A stretch of DNA of 64,000 nt from Rhodocollybia butyracea (GCA_015501585.1 JADNRY010000186.1:1-64000), one strand, 5' to 3'. Numbered from the stretch's first letter, positions 10,991 to 23,779 are shown. Notes: generated by a model not told the origin, from the sequence alone. Made by a program: numbers and translations.

Positions 10991-12885
10991 ACGGGGCCGC
11001 GCAGCGGTCCGAGTGACCACTTGCCGCGCAGCTCCTCTGAGTCCCTGTAAATACCCGGATTAAAATTCCAGCATATATCTTTCATGCAACCAGATGGCAA
11101 TGGTTAGTTTGAATACCAGCTGTTTACCTTTGATGTAAAGACAGGCAGCAACACAAACCAACCATTGCGGTTTGATTACAGCGCAATTATCATGTCCAGA
11201 TTCAGTGATGGCAGTGATGATGGCAGCATGCCGACACGATGGCATTTGCATTGCTATTGGTATTTGGCTCACACCATAATTGCTATGGGTCACAACTTCA
11301 AGTGACAATACTCATTTCACTTTCTGAAGTGGCATGCAGTCTTCTTGATTGATTTCCGATAGTTTTTGGATCACTCGAAGTATTTCCCAGAATGATCATT
11401 GATATGTGACTTGAGAAACATATAGAACATTGTTAGAACACAAATGATGCTATGCAAATTATTGAGGGAATAGCAACTTCTGCATCTTGGTTGAATTTGC
11501 TAATAAGTACCTGTCAGCTATTGTAACAGTGGGGCATAAGTTCAGCTCCACAAGTTCAAAAATTAAAATCTTATTGTTTCATGTGAACACTGTATGACTA
11601 TGAACATGATAAGTGTGGGATAAGAGGCTTGCACCAGCTGATGTATTTTTCTGTGATTACTTCAGTGATTACTTACAACGTTGGAGTAGAATTTTCAATT
11701 GACTGCCATAAAGAATGGAAAGTGGTTTTTTGCCTGGGCCAGCAGGTTTTAGGCAGGAAACCCAAAGATGCGGCAGGAGTGAGCAGTGAGTGACTGGATA
11801 GACATGTCCAGCTGCTGTACATATAGTTAGTTATTTTACAATGTGGGGGGGAGGGAAACACAATATATATGGACGTCGGATACTGTATAATTATGACCAG
11901 ATGCTCCTGTAACACATAACAGGGGGGTCCAAGTATGGTTGTTTTTTGAAACATCACAAATTTTGGCCCGGCTGTTCATCTGCGCATATAGCGTTACACA
12001 TAACACATAACAGCAGCCTCTGAGCATGATGCTCAAGAAAAACAATGTGTAACACCTCAACCCCCATGAGCATATGGTTGTAATTATACAGTACATGGAT
12101 GTAAATGCATTAAGAGACAAAATGACAGTCAGGAGCAGAGAAGATGGTCTGATGTCCTCAGCTGGCTTGATTGCCTTGCTACCTTATTGTGGAATTGATA
12201 CAGTACTAAGTAGATGGTCCTTATGAAATCCTGTTGGAGTAAAATGAAGAAGTTGTCATTGGATCAGATCACTCCAGTCATATTGTACACTGGTTTAAAA
12301 ACACTAGGTAGCGAGAGAGATATACGGGGAAACATACAGGGAAACATATGGAGAAATATATCATAAAACATAGGGTAAAACACATAAGCTCCACGGGAGA
12401 AACTTTGGTGAGCAAACCAATTGCTTGGCTGATGTCAATATCTCCAACAAATCCTTATGCTGTAAGAAAATATTCGAGCGAACAAGTTTGATAGTAATGC
12501 CTGCCTCCCGTGGCTATGCCACGGGTCACTTAAAGCTTGTTTACATTGAAAAAGACTACTAATTACAAATACAATTTCGCTAACTTCTTCGCCCGTTATT
12601 ATTAGGCGTAGTGTTTAATTTGTGGTGAGGATAACGAAGATAATGCTTGGATTATTGAAAGGCTGTAGTTTTGTATCTACAGACACTTTGAAGTGGTCAC
12701 ACGATATTGACAGAACCACGGTTTATTCTCTGGCGAGACACAATGCTACGAGCGGCAGAAGAACTAAGAAGACGACGACTAAACAAGAATAGGAAGAACA
12801 ATCATGGTGGGTACTCTACAGAAGAAGGATAACGAAACGTAGATATAAAAGGACGGTGGCAGTGTAAGAGCACGTGTAAGTATAC
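10991..12885. other. Gene-poor spacer
   Basis: Only scattered open frames are seen here, none with clear protein character. A minus-strand frame at 11,060-11,308 is the most protein-like, but I cannot place it. A copy of the CCGTGGCTATGCCACGG block with AAAGCTTG is at about 12,506-12,540. There is no sign of RNA genes. Confidence 0.4.
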
Positions 12886-13795
12886 GCCATACTTACAATT
12901 ATCAGTTGTTCAATTCTGTACTCCTTCTTGCGGATGGATGACAACGGTGTTATTTTGTCCAGTTCATTCAGTTTGCTAACACTCTTGAATGAAGAGTTGA
13001 ATGAAGAGTATTGAGAACGACCTCAATGCGAAGAAGTTGATAGAGTAAATGAGCTTGATGTTGCTCTCCCTCTCGGTAGTAAATTCATCTGGGCCAGACT
13101 AGCGGTCTCGGGAAAAGCTGTTGGTGTAAAAGTGGCGCGGAGGTCAAGAGACCATCTTCAAATTACAGAATTCGATTGGATGCAAGCAAAGACCGGGCCT
13201 AGCGCGCTAAAATTACCAGCATCACACAAAACGGCCCGAAAACCCGCATTCGGCTCTCACTACTACTACTACTAGTACCTGGCCAGCTGGTATCCTGCTC
13301 TTGTGCAGCAGGTGCACCACAGCCTATTCCATGACGCCCATCTTGAGTCGGTAACTTTTTCAGCAGTTATCTCCAGTACTGCAAGCGTGTCTCATTGCAT
13401 CACCTTACCCTGACGAACCGTTATATCAACTGCATCCCTTTGCTCAAGTTTTTCTGGCCTTCCTAGAGAGAACTACCGTTGAATTTTTAAATCGGTGCTG
13501 CGATCCAATTCGGATGCTCCATCTTGTGCTTTCTCTCAGTGTTAGTGAGCTTTCACGGTATTCAAACAAAGACACTAAACAAAGACACTTGGTTCTCCGA
13601 TGGCACCTATCTATCGCACTTCTCAAATGCTTCAAATTTGGGTGCTACTACTAGCTCAAGTGCATTGTCTGGCATTGATTTTTTCTTCTGCGCTCAAAAC
13701 TATTCTAGTTTTAATCCTTCGTAGCCTGCTTCTACGAAAAGTTCTTGCGACAGCGGTAAAATGTAAGGTATCACCTCTCCGCATAAATCCCCCTA
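12886..13795 (+). pseudogene. Relic of multi-copy gene family X, plus-strand copy
   Basis: About 900 bases correspond, in inverted orientation, to the relic at 21,740-23,080. Shared landmarks in order are TTGCGGATGGATGACAACG, CCAGACTAGCGG, TGGTATCCTGCTCTTGTGCAG, TAGAGAGAACTAC and CTTCTCAAATGCTTCAAATTTG. The 51.4-kb copy shows the frame best (LLADGQQQAYFVEFIQFVNT); here several stops interrupt the equivalent. The protein family is not recognised. Three or four copies in 64 kb argue for a transposon-borne or amplified gene. Confidence 0.5.
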
Positions 13796-15004
13796 CCTTG
13801 AAATCCCACAATATTCTCGGAATCTCGACTCCAAACTCGGATATACCCCAAGTTCGGTTGCATTGCGACTACCCTCCTTACCTTCTACCGCATAAGCATC
13901 TGCCCTTGCCTTCACTTCCGTGCAAATTTCTGCAGTGACCTACGGCTCGATCCCTACTCGCTCTGTGGGATACGCACACTGGAATTGGAGATGGAACTGT
14001 TAACAAACTTGTATGAAAACTGGGAGGGCTACATGTAGCTAAGGGATGCATGAGAAGGGTATGCAAGTACGCGTTCAATCGTTACAGTCTTGTAATCTTT
14101 CTTTGTTTTTCTTATTACTCCATTTTTTTCCATCTTCTCGAGAATGTCCGAAATTTCACTCCAGAGACAGAGACATATCCTTTCCTGTATTTCGCCTCTG
14201 CTTTACCCTTCTGTTTCCACTGCCAACTTGACGTTATCTCGTCAAAATATCCATTACCGCAGTAACCAGCTTCCTGTTCTTTTCTGTTTGGCGGAAAGAA
14301 CAATTCCACATCACGTATGCTCCTTTACCAACCTAACTTTCTATGTCCATCATCATCAATCAAGTGACAAGATCGTCGGAATTGGAAACATTTTTTCTTT
14401 ATCGAGTGTAGGTTCTTTTGCTTGGAAAGCTTTAGACACGTACTTAGAGGATATTGCTGTGGACTCGAATCAGCAGGTAAAGAACTTACGCTTGTGCAGA
14501 AGTAATCGAGGCATTTACCTAATATTAGATGCTCAAGACAACCCCGAATCATAGAAATTCGGTAGCAATGCACATTTTGTAGCCTTTCGAGCGCGGATGC
14601 CTGGTGAGATTTATTGCATGGTTCAGCCCAATCCCTGGTCCTTCATCTGGTTTACTCCCGGAACACGCTTTAACCCTACCTCGACTCTAGATGCATGGAC
14701 TCAACGAAAGTCTTTGCTAAGAACAGTCATCACTCTAACAAGACTTGAAAAGTAGTTGAACGCGAGCATCAGAAGTTTGTCACTGTGATATAACCAGGAT
14801 ATTCTGTAAGCATGCTTCAGTGTTGTCTGCCCTCAACGATTGTAATGTTCAGTCCTTAGCGCTTATCTTTGGTTCACTTCGACATAGATAAAGAAATGAG
14901 GCGCTCGCACGGACCCGCTAGTCGCAAGCGCTGGATATCGGTCCGATCCATAAAGACATAGGAGAACCTCCTTTATTTCCTTCCTTCCTTCCTACTCACT
15001 TACC
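13796..15004. other. Spacer upstream of the Crinkler/RHS-like gene
   Basis: An open frame at about 14,144-14,554 has no recognisable motif and I do not call it a gene. A pyrimidine tract (TTCCTTCCTTCCTTCCTA) lies at 14,976-14,995, just before the ATG at 15,005, which is typical of fungal core promoters. No TATA box is evident. Confidence 0.4.
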
Positions 15005-15819
15005 ATGAGCGCATTTGCCAAGCTTCCTGAAACCGAAACCGAACCATTCCTAGCTCCAAAACGAAAAGCTGTCACTGACACTTCGCTACCCGCAGGCGTA
15101 TCGCACATTTGGGTGCTCGAAGGCGCTCCAGACTCGAGTATACATCTATTAATCCGACAAGAGTACAAGGATGCGTTAGTAGCTATCCTTACCTGGATGA
15201 AGAAGATTAATGAAAGAGCCGAATATGAGGATTCAAGCAGTCTTAGGGATGAGACCAAGGCGGTAGACGTTGACTCGGAGTAAGTAATTTCTAGCCCCTG
15301 GAATTCTCCTTATTCAGTAGCCCAAGTCGCTTCTACCTCAAAAACACAAAGCAATCCTCTAAAGCCACTGCCAACGAAGACAAAGACGGTCTGACAGGGC
15401 GAGTTGCTCGAGCTGAGCGTATCGGCGAAGACAACGAGAACAGTTCAGAAGATGATGATCCCGTTCCCATACCTCTCACACATACACCAGCTGAAGGTGG
15501 GGATAGTTCAGACCCTCTCAATGAAGACGACGTCGTCAGCCCCACAGAAACTGACTCAATTCCCCTCAAACGAACGACGCTCTTATCCTCCTTAGACAAG
15601 TTTCCAAATCCCTTCAAAGATTTTGGTAGTATTTCCATCGACAATGGACTTGTTATAACCGGTAGCTTGGGGATAGGTGATATATTCCTCATGTGAAGTA
15701 TAGATTTGCGCTAATTGGCATGCACAGGCAAAAGCTACTTTCTCTTCCTGGTTCTACACCTCCGCCGGGCGAAAAACCTTCCTACATTGTATGTGCGGTA
15801 TTTGGGTATTTACGTGTAG
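15005..15819 (+). pseudogene. Crinkler/RHS-type NTPase gene, 5' part (with P-loop), truncated by an insert
   Basis: Three exons fit: 15,005-15,279, 15,318-15,676 and 15,728-15,819 (38- and 51-nt GT-AG introns), joined in frame for 241 codons before a stop. The N-terminal 90 residues are of unknown type. An acidic, Ser-rich linker follows, and then LDKFPNPFKDFG leads to GSLGIGKS, a Walker A motif (GxxxxGKS), with a hydrophobic helix behind it. This is the layout of Crinkler/RHS proteins, in which a P-loop NTPase precedes a restriction-endonuclease-like domain (established for the family). The frame stops soon after the P-loop. The matching second half resumes at about 17,630. Without the final splice, the frame would instead end at 15,696, just before the P-loop lysine. 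Confidence 0.6.
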
Positions 15820-17629
15820 GTATGCGAAAGGTGCTATAAAACAACCTAACAAAAACACTACCGCACCTAACCAGACTATCGATATGTAAGGGAGCGAGGG
15901 CGGGTTGTCAGAGATTCCCCGAGGGAAAGCTTTGTAATATCGGATGTACGCGTGCGCGACTGCTCCAGGTTCAAGACTGTAGCGCTAACGTGGGTAACTA
16001 AGCTTAGACAACTCTTAGAACTAAGTCGAGAGAAGCCTAGTTGGGGTGTACGAGTGTACGAGGGAACCAGGTGTGTATGTCCAAATCAATTAACCAATAC
16101 AACGAAACTAAGATTCTCCTAGGCAAACTCTGGCTCTAGCTAGAATAGTAATCTCGAGGTTTGTCAACAGCCCTAGGCAAACTCTGGCACTAGCTGCTGT
16201 GACGCCGTAAAGTCCTCGACCAAACTCTGGGCCAAGCTACGATATTGTGAGTGAACTTAATCACTAGGAACTCGTACCACAATCTTAGTGGCTCGTCTAA
16301 CTTCGTGAAGAAGTCAACTAAGGAACCCTCACTCTGGAGCCGAATAATCCCTTACTAGAAGCCGTCCCCTCTAAGGAAGCAACTAGATTTGAGTTGATCT
16401 GGAGTTCGAGAGAACTCTACACACTTAAATTCGATCAAGATATAAATGGGCTTTGCGAAGCGCGTGAAGTTTATTACTTTCTTAAGATAACCAAGTCAGG
16501 AGGCGTCACGCTACTGATCCCGTGGGGACGTTCTACGGAGCACTGGTCTTAGCAGTCAAGTTGAGGGCAAGAAACTTGTCTTATTGAATAAATATATCTG
16601 GCTTATATACTGAGTAGAGAGAGTTTAATACGAAAAATAGATGAAACAGATACGGAGAGAGACGGAAAGAAAGTGGAACAGAGGAATCTGGCTCGGAAAG
16701 GAAACTCCAGCCTATATATGGTACACATGATAAAGAAATAGTCCATTCTTGGCTATATATCAGAGGTAAAATATGATTTCGTGAGGATTAACATAGTTTT
16801 AGAGTGTTTTGATCCGAGCGAGGTTTCTCCGATTACTCCACAATTCTCCAGGGTCAGGAGTACCTTTACGCTTCATGATCACTCGCCGCCCGGTTTCCCT
16901 TGAGTGAGTTTCATTCTATTCCTCGGATAGTTCTGTCCATCCTGAGTGTGATTAACATTCTCTCGAGAAGGCCTGTTATCTAGCTTTCCAACGACACCAC
17001 TTATGATAATCTCGAGCAACTGCGCTGAGTATGTACAAGTGATTCCCGATAGTCGGCTTTAACGGATAAGACCTTCTGTGTATGATTTCTAAGATCAAAT
17101 GTTTCGATTTGCCAAGGCTATCCCGGCGCGTAGCTTTCCGTAGGACCGCTAAGCATGTTTCTACCGTCCTCACGGTCGCGACCGGTGCCGCGAATAGACC
17201 TCTACGGTTTCCCTCGGGATTGTTCTGGTCCATTGTTACGGACTGTAAAGTCCACATCTTAACATAGCTCGTTGGGGGTCTTAGTGCGAGGGATGCCTTC
17301 CCTCATAATTCCTTCCCTCGAGTAACGTGTTGGCTTAGTACTTATCCCGCTTCGAGATGTCCTGTAGTTTAGAGAGTCTACACTCTTTGGGTATAACTAG
17401 ATTGACGATCTAGCGTTACATCTCCGGGCAGCCCAGGTATCCTCGCTAGCTTGGCTCTAAGCTACGCTTGTGGGTGTACCTTCACGGCTCGCTGAGTATT
17501 ATTGTTAAGTTCTTTGCCTCGGCAACAGCTATCACGCTCGGGCTCCGTATAACTCTCTTATTGCATTGTATAACACGTACAAAGCGTCAAAATGTACGGT
17601 TACACGCCTTAGGCCAATTTTAGGCCTAA
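15820..17629. mobile_element. About 1.8-kb non-coding insert splitting the Crinkler-like gene
   Basis: This block separates the P-loop half from the C-terminal half of one gene and carries no credible coding sequence. It contains imperfect direct repeats (AGGCAAACTCTGGC at about 16,122 and 16,174, with a diverged third copy near 16,221) and TATA-like runs (CTATATATGG at 16,712; GGCTTATATAC at 16,601). A TGTAAGGG at about 15,886 and a CGGTTACA near 17,603 could be LTR-like ends (TGTAA...TTACA), which would suggest a solo LTR. I could not find a matching target-site duplication, so the class is uncertain. Confidence 0.4.
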
Positions 17630-19068
17630 TATTGGTCTTCCACGTTTGCGCGGTTCTGGAAGGACGGAAAAGAATGGACCCTGAATCTCGACCAAAGTCG
17701 AAGTATAGACCTCAAAAAGCTTCTTCCGAACCAGACCTGGGCTCTTTTTGATTTCAGCTCAAGTCTTCAGCACATCCCGCCCGTCTTGACGGAAATTGAG
17801 TGCTTCATCTTACAGGCTTCCTCACCAAAGTCTAACTGGACAAGCGAGAATGTCCACTATTTTGTGATGAGGCCTTGGAGTAGCAGTGAGCTCATCTCTG
17901 GGTACGTTGAATTCGAGTTTCGGTTGCATGTCATTGACATGATTGGCAGACTTCATCTTCAGAAAAAAGAAACCACGAATGCCACACAACTCACACGCTT
18001 TGTTGAACGATACGGCGGGTCCGCGCGTGATGCGTACTTTTACGCGAGCACACCATCAGACTATGAAGACATTTTAGAGAGTGCGCTCTCTCAAATCAGC
18101 AGTCATTCTATCGATATCATCGATACGTCAATAAACAAAATCATCTCGCCGATGCAACCATCTTCTCTACCGTTCTTGCCTGCGGACGTGGGGCATTCGT
18201 TGTTGTCAGTATTCCCTGTCTCTGACAACGACAGGCGGAAGTGGTATGTGACTTCTCCCACCAAGCTTATTCTGTCGAAACTAGCCGGTCTCTATCACCG
18301 TGACGTGAACCTTGGAGTCGTACGTATGTACGAAGTGTGTATGCGCACGAATACATACGGTCGAAGATGCTTGCGTCCGATCTAATCGACACGCATTTCC
18401 ACGGATTTATCAGTGCAGGCGGAGCATGGCCGTTGTATGAGATGGCACCAAGGGCGAATACTAAGGGATCACCAGACAGGGTTTGGCACTCCCAAAAGAA
18501 TATTTCATCATTTCTGAATATTGCAACGACGGTGAACATTGAAAAAACGTCCGGTTCGAAACAGCCACAGGGCAAGGCTCGACCAGAAACCCGATCTTTC
18601 AGCAGCAACGATAAAACTCTTCGTCCTGGGGTTGGTATCTATTATAAACCCTTGAACCGAAATTTCCCAACTATCGACTTGTTTTTCGTCGACAGACCAG
18701 GCCATGCGATCACATTCCAGATGTCCCTCCTTTCCAATGAACCCCATTCATTCAGCAAGGTTGGAATGGATTGGTTGGCCGACCATGAGATTACAAACTT
18801 TACATACATATTCATTACCCCGCCCGACTATAAGGCAAGATTACATGTTCCATCCGAGATCGAAAAAGGCTTCCAGGGGACTGATGTCGATGGTATTTTC
18901 CATATGATATTAGATTTTAAACAGGTGGCATATAGGCTGGAAGAGGACGCGAGAAGTAGAGATCAAGACGCTCTGGAACGTCCTGGAGGTGCTGGCGCAG
19001 CACCACCCGCCGGTCCTGACGGCGAAGCTAGCACCAGTACATCAAAAAAGAGAAAGAGGTCGCCTTGA
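17630..19068 (+). pseudogene. Crinkler/RHS-type gene, 3' part (NTPase end plus nuclease-like domain)
   Basis: Coding sense resumes at 17,630 with no start codon. Recognisable landmarks are LPNQTWALFDF, then QASSPKSNW and MRPWSSSEL (late NTPase region), then ERYGGSARDAYFYA (the GG.R signature that closes the NTPase in this family), then GHSL...VTSPTKLI and, after a frame change, EYIRSKML and GGAWPLYEM, where the restriction-endonuclease-like domain lies. The reading frame shifts between about 18,305 and 18,336; no normal-length intron fixes it. The protein would end in a basic KKRKRSP tail, a plausible nuclear signal. In fungi this family's role is not settled; in oomycetes some members are host-directed effectors. 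Truncated upstream, so probably dead. Confidence 0.6.
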
Positions 19069-19879
19069 TACCCTTTCTAATTTCTTTTAATTTCTTTGTA
19101 ATTCCAAGCTTATTCGCCTTCTTGCGCTAGTGCGTATGGTAGTGGGACTCGGAATACAAGCTGTACTTAACCGTAATAACGCTAATAAGCAAGCTTCTGT
19201 CTACAACACTGACAACGGCAAAAAAAGGCATCGCGATTTGATACTTATACTAATTTCTGTCCTGCTTTTTTGGTAATTACTCCAAGAGGTGTTGAATCTC
19301 TGGATCTTGGATATCAATCCCACGACCCCCCCTCCTATGTATATAAGGCGATTTCATCAATTCTCAGACTGTCGGCTGCGCGGCTGCATAGCTATCTCTA
19401 ACATGAATCTGCACTTTCGTGGATTATATTCGCAGCAACGCAGCGCAATCATCATAGAGATACAAACTACATAACTTTATCCACTCTTTTCCACTCCCTG
19501 ACCTCTGCTACTCATCCTGCACGAATATTTGCGATATTTGCCGAATGATCCGAACAAGATCCAGAGATCCCGCACCTCTTGAATTATGAAAGTGGAGCTT
19601 CGATTTTAACTAATTAGGAGTGAGGCGCTTAGATAACAGACTCGTTTTCTCGTCATAAAGTATCTGGAGATCACATTGATATGGTAAACACGTAATATAA
19701 TTTTCCGACGAAAATCCGTCGTCATAAGACAAACAGTCCGGTTCCACGCGCTACACATTTTCGCGCCAGTTAATATGTGCCGTGGGTATCCCCCGCAAAC
19801 GTTGCTGTGTTCCATAGGAACTCACAAGGTTCACGTTAGATACGAAGCAAGACAGTATCTATCAAAGTGCTCTTATAAT
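19069..19879. other. Intergenic spacer
   Basis: Nothing convincing is seen between the Crinkler-like relic and the F-box gene. It is AT-rich, with no open frame of protein-like composition, and would hold the terminator of the former and the promoter of the latter. Confidence 0.4.
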
Positions 19880-21488
19880 ATGGTTTTAATCTTTTCCCTT
19901 GCCGACTTCTCATCCAAGTTTGTAGTCATCCGACTTACGCTCTCGTGAGCGCTAATCTGACCAAATGTCTCATTTGTCTTGTTCGTCTTTCCCAGCACCA
20001 CCTTAAATGGCCCTCGACGTCCCCGTCCCAAGAAAAAGCGTACCAGAAAACGTGCGCCAGAAGGAAAGGCTCAGGAAAGCTCCAAATCCCCTACTATAAC
20101 CAATGATGGGGAGCCTCCTCGTAAACGTGCCAGAACCCAACGAGTTGCTGAAGAAGAAGACAATACACTGCCTTTCTGGAAGGCAGAGCTCCCATGTATT
20201 CCAGTCAAACCAAGGTTTCTGCAGCGATTGGCATGTGATGTTCCCTTGGATATCATCCACGAGGTATGCACTCAGATACTTAACTCGATAACCTCAGCTC
20301 AACAATATTCTCGATATAGATATTCTGCTACCTTGACCTTGACGACCTTCTCCGTCTAGCTAGGACATCGAAGAGTCTCCGACGCATCCTCATGAGCAGA
20401 ACTTCGGAGTTTGTTTGGCGTACCGCACGTCTTAGCATTGAAGGCCTTCCATATCTTCCGTACGACTTGAATGAGCCTCAGTACGCTCGCTTACTGTGTG
20501 AACGTAATTGTTATGTGAGTATCTTGGTCATTCGGTAACAGTTGGCATTGGACAAGTGCTTTCGCTGTCTACTAGGTCTGCCAGCGCAAAGACTGCGATG
20601 ATGTACTCTGGACCCTTCGCGCCAGAGTTTGTCAACGCTGTGTTGCTTCGTATGTCTCTCAGTTAATTCTTCTCCTTTATATATTGACCTTTTCATACTC
20701 GTAGCCTTCCTCTATATGACAGGAATTACCTGTCCAAACAGCCAGAAGCATATCGTGACTTGGGTATCTTGCCGTCAGAGCGTACTGTAGTTGGACGTTG
20801 TAAGTCCTATTTCGCCTTTATCCACCATGCCCCCTGGCTCGGCCTTGATGATTTTCAAGCCACAAGACTACTTGGGAGCAACAAATGGGCCAAACGATTC
20901 AGAGAAGAATTTCAAATACTAAACACTCAAACTGAACGCGATGAATGGATTTCTCGAAAAGAAAAGGAACATCAGGATCTTAAGAAGGTGAATGATTTTC
21001 AACGCCCTTTCCAATGTGTCCCGCGCCTACTTAACAACTTGAAGCATGCAAGCCTGTGCGAGAAATGGCATCGTTCACATATAGAAGATCTTGAAATGAC
21101 ACGGATGGATGAGTAAGTGTCTTGTTCACGTTCTGTACTTGTTCAAATATCCCCTCAGCATCGTCTTACGCCTAAATGAGTTTGGGTTGGCTGGAGAAGC
21201 GGAGATCATGATCGAGGACGACGAGGATGAGTTCATCTCCCACAGACTGGTCAAACAAACAGCCAAGTTAACAGACTACAGTAAGTAAAGATTATCTTCA
21301 TATTACTCTCTCGGGATTTGACTTTTTTGAGTAATGTAGGCTGGAACAGTATGAAGACTGAGCTGATAAAGCTGTTATCAAATCACAGAGCTAAGCGAGT
21401 TGCTTTGGAAATGCCCCGTTTTCCATGCTGGTGCTCCGACCCCCATTCAATATGGTCCCGGGCTGGATGCCAGTGGTATGGTAGGTAG
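19880..21488 (+). CDS. F-box domain protein
   Basis: Exons that join in frame: an uncertain first exon from ATG 19,880 ending at a GTGAGC donor near 19,946, then about 19,997-20,263, 20,320-20,514, 20,576-20,649, 20,723-21,112, 21,159-21,280 and 21,340-21,488. The N-terminus is basic (PKKKRTRKRAPEGK, likely nuclear). The F-box spans the second and third exons: DVPLDIIHE, then FCYLDLDDLLRLARTSKSLR, then SEFVWRTARL. CERNCYVCQR and RVCQRC add cysteines typical of this mushroom F-box subfamily. F-box proteins recruit substrates to SCF ubiquitin ligases through Skp1. The last exon ends at TAG 21,486-21,488. More family-like sequence (about 21,500-21,695, with APMKRPQIPYVARM) follows out of frame, so the 3' end may be decayed or spliced differently. 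Confidence 0.7.
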
Positions 21489-21499
21489 CATCAGTATTA

Positions 21500-21697
21500 G
21501 TGTTAGCGATACTTGGCCAGTCAGCACAAGGACCAAAGTGGCTTCATAAAGGATCCAGCCGGTGTACAACAGCTATTCAAACATTTTACAAATGGCTACT
21601 ACTTATGCTTCAACAGAAACCTAACTTTGAATTCTTGATTGCCCCCATGAAGCGGCCACAAATTCCTTATGTTGCGAGGATGACCTTTTTACTATAA
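21500..21697 (+). pseudogene. Possible detached 3' exon of the F-box gene
   Basis: A 65-codon open frame containing FYKWLLLMLQQKPNFEFL and YVARMTFLL follows the F-box gene directly. The composition is protein-like, and its position suggests a lost last exon. A donor at 21,481 (GTAGGT) exists, but its acceptors do not restore this frame cleanly. It could equally be an unrelated fragment. Confidence 0.3.
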
Positions 21698-21739
21698 GTA
21701 TTCCCTCTTCCTTAGATTAAATGTTGCGTCCTTTTTGCA

Positions 21740-23600
21740 GATGTCAGTGTTGTAGTTTGGGGGATTTATGCGGAGGGGTGATACCTTATGGTTTACCGCT
21801 GCGGCAAGAACTTCCTCTCGAATGAATATGGAAGCAGGCCACGAAGAATTATGTAAAACTGGAATAGTTTTGAGCGCAGAAAAACATGAATTCCAGACAG
21901 TGCACTTGGGCTAGTAGTAGCACTCAAATTTGAAGCATTTGAGAAGTGCCGTATGTAGGTGCCGTCGTAGAATCAAGTTCCTTTGTTTGAACACGGTGAA
22001 AGCTCAATAATCTTGAGAGAAAGCACAAGATTGAGCAGCCAAGTTGGATCGCAGTACTGGTTTCCAAATTCAACAGTAGTTCTCTCTAAAAAGGCCAGAA
22101 AAACATGGGAAATGAGATGCAGTCGACATAACGGTTCGTCATGGAGGTGACTCAGATGCGGTGACGGCTGGCGCTGGCGCTGATGACCTGCTTGCAGTAC
22201 GCCAGGAAATATCGAATACGGGGAGGACAACCGCTGGAAAAGCTGCCGATTCGAACTGGGTGTCATGGAATAGGCTGTGGTGCACCTACTGCACAAGAGC
22301 AGGATACCAGGTAGCTAGCGATGTCAGAGAGCGGATGCGGGCTGCCGGGCCGTTTTGCGTGCTGGTAATTTTAGCGCGCTTACACGTTCTCGAATGTTTA
22401 CCAGTATACCTATCTCCCGATATCTGTATTATCGATTCTGAGATGACCGGACTCTGCTGCGTATTGTCTTATCAACTCAGTTCAAGAAAATGATGTGATG
22501 GTCAGAGTTGCGGCTGTGCGATTTCGGAAGCTATGTAGAATTTTGGAAAGCGTTGCGAATTCAAGTTACGGATTTGTACCACAGGTTCTGGGGCAACTGG
22601 TACGCTTTGTCTTTGATGCTCGATTTGCTCAACTTATAGTCGTCTTCGCATAGTATATAATAGGGCTTATCCCTTTTTCACTTATCATGTCACCGCACAG
22701 CTCAAGCACTCAAACCTCTCTAATAGTGCAACCTCGGCGCGCGCTCTTCGCTTGCATCCACCTATCGAATTCTATACTCTGAAGATTGTCTTTTGACCTC
22801 CGAGCCGCTTTTACATATACCAACAGCTTCTTCCGAGGCCGCTAGTCTGGCGCAGATGGAATTGCGACCTGCATCATCGAGCTCATTTACTCTATTACTT
22901 GACTTTCTCACATTGATGTCGTTCTCGAGATTCTTCAATACAACTCTTTCAGCTCTTAATTTTCGCGTATCGACAAACTGGATGAATTCAACAAAATAAC
23001 GCCGTTGTCGTCCATCTGCGGAGAGGAGTACAGTAGTGACGATCCACATCCACACTTGCCCACCAAAAACTCATGTTCGGCGCGGGTAATTGAGGTCGGT
23101 AGATGGTGATCGATATTCGGGATAAGGCAGACATACTGAGAAGGCAGTGAGTGACATGGGGTGTGTTGAGCTGGCGGTGCTAGGAGACGAACGTATGTGT
23201 TTCTTCCGTAGTGACCTTTTGATTTTGATATACTCGCCGATTCGTATAGAGTGTAAACCATTGATATTGAACACCCGTTCACCTGGGCACCTTCCGAAGG
23301 CCCATCCGCAACCAGCCTCGATTGGTTATCCACAACCGAAATAACATCTCTCCCACTCCGTTGACCATCTCAGCTTCCCCTCTTGGTTGTCCGCATATGC
23401 GTGCCGAATTCGATGATGTTTATTGGGGGAGAGGTGAAGTTTTCGTCTGGGCTTTCTGGTTCGAGCTCTATGGCTTCGAGAACAATGAACGCAGCGGATG
23501 AGACTGCGCCTTTGCCATGCTTCTTCGTCCTCCGATAGCCGATTGAAACACAAGACATCGAGCTGGATCAACTCCTTTTCTCGACACAAAACCAATCAGT
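21740..23600 (-). pseudogene. Relic of multi-copy gene family X, minus-strand copy (longest)
   Basis: Read on the minus strand from 23,600: a stretch with FIVLEAIELEPESP, then STEWERCYFGCG, then EHEFLVGKCGCG, then LLSADGRQRRYFVEFIQFVDTRKLRA, then RVNELDDAGRN and ARLAASEEAVG, and finally FLAFLERTTVEFG. The first half matches 55,180-55,600 and the second half matches 12,886-13,795 and 51,370-51,600. Stops and frame changes separate the pieces, so it is not a functional gene as it stands. No known domain is recognised. Confidence 0.5.
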
Positions 23601-23779
23601 TGAGCGCCAGTGTTGTCTCGAAGAACCCACACGGGCAAGCCATCTGGCTCTACACGAGCTTAAAGTCCAGACGGGTGATACCCACGACGTCCGCTCCGCT
23701 TGCCCCACTTTTTTTACAGGGAATTCAACATTAGCAGCAGCTGCGCTAGGTGAACCTCGTCTTCTGCTTATGTTTTGTC

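Noticed and set aside
13600..14554. Two plus-strand open frames of 110-136 codons
   Set aside because: The first lies in the family X relic and is not conserved as protein in the other copy; the second has no recognisable motif or clear exon signals.
15318..15696. Two-exon reading of the Crinkler-like 5' part ending at TGA 15,694-15,696
   Set aside because: It stops just before the P-loop Lys-Ser, while a standard 51-nt intron at 15,677-15,727 restores a perfect Walker A motif.
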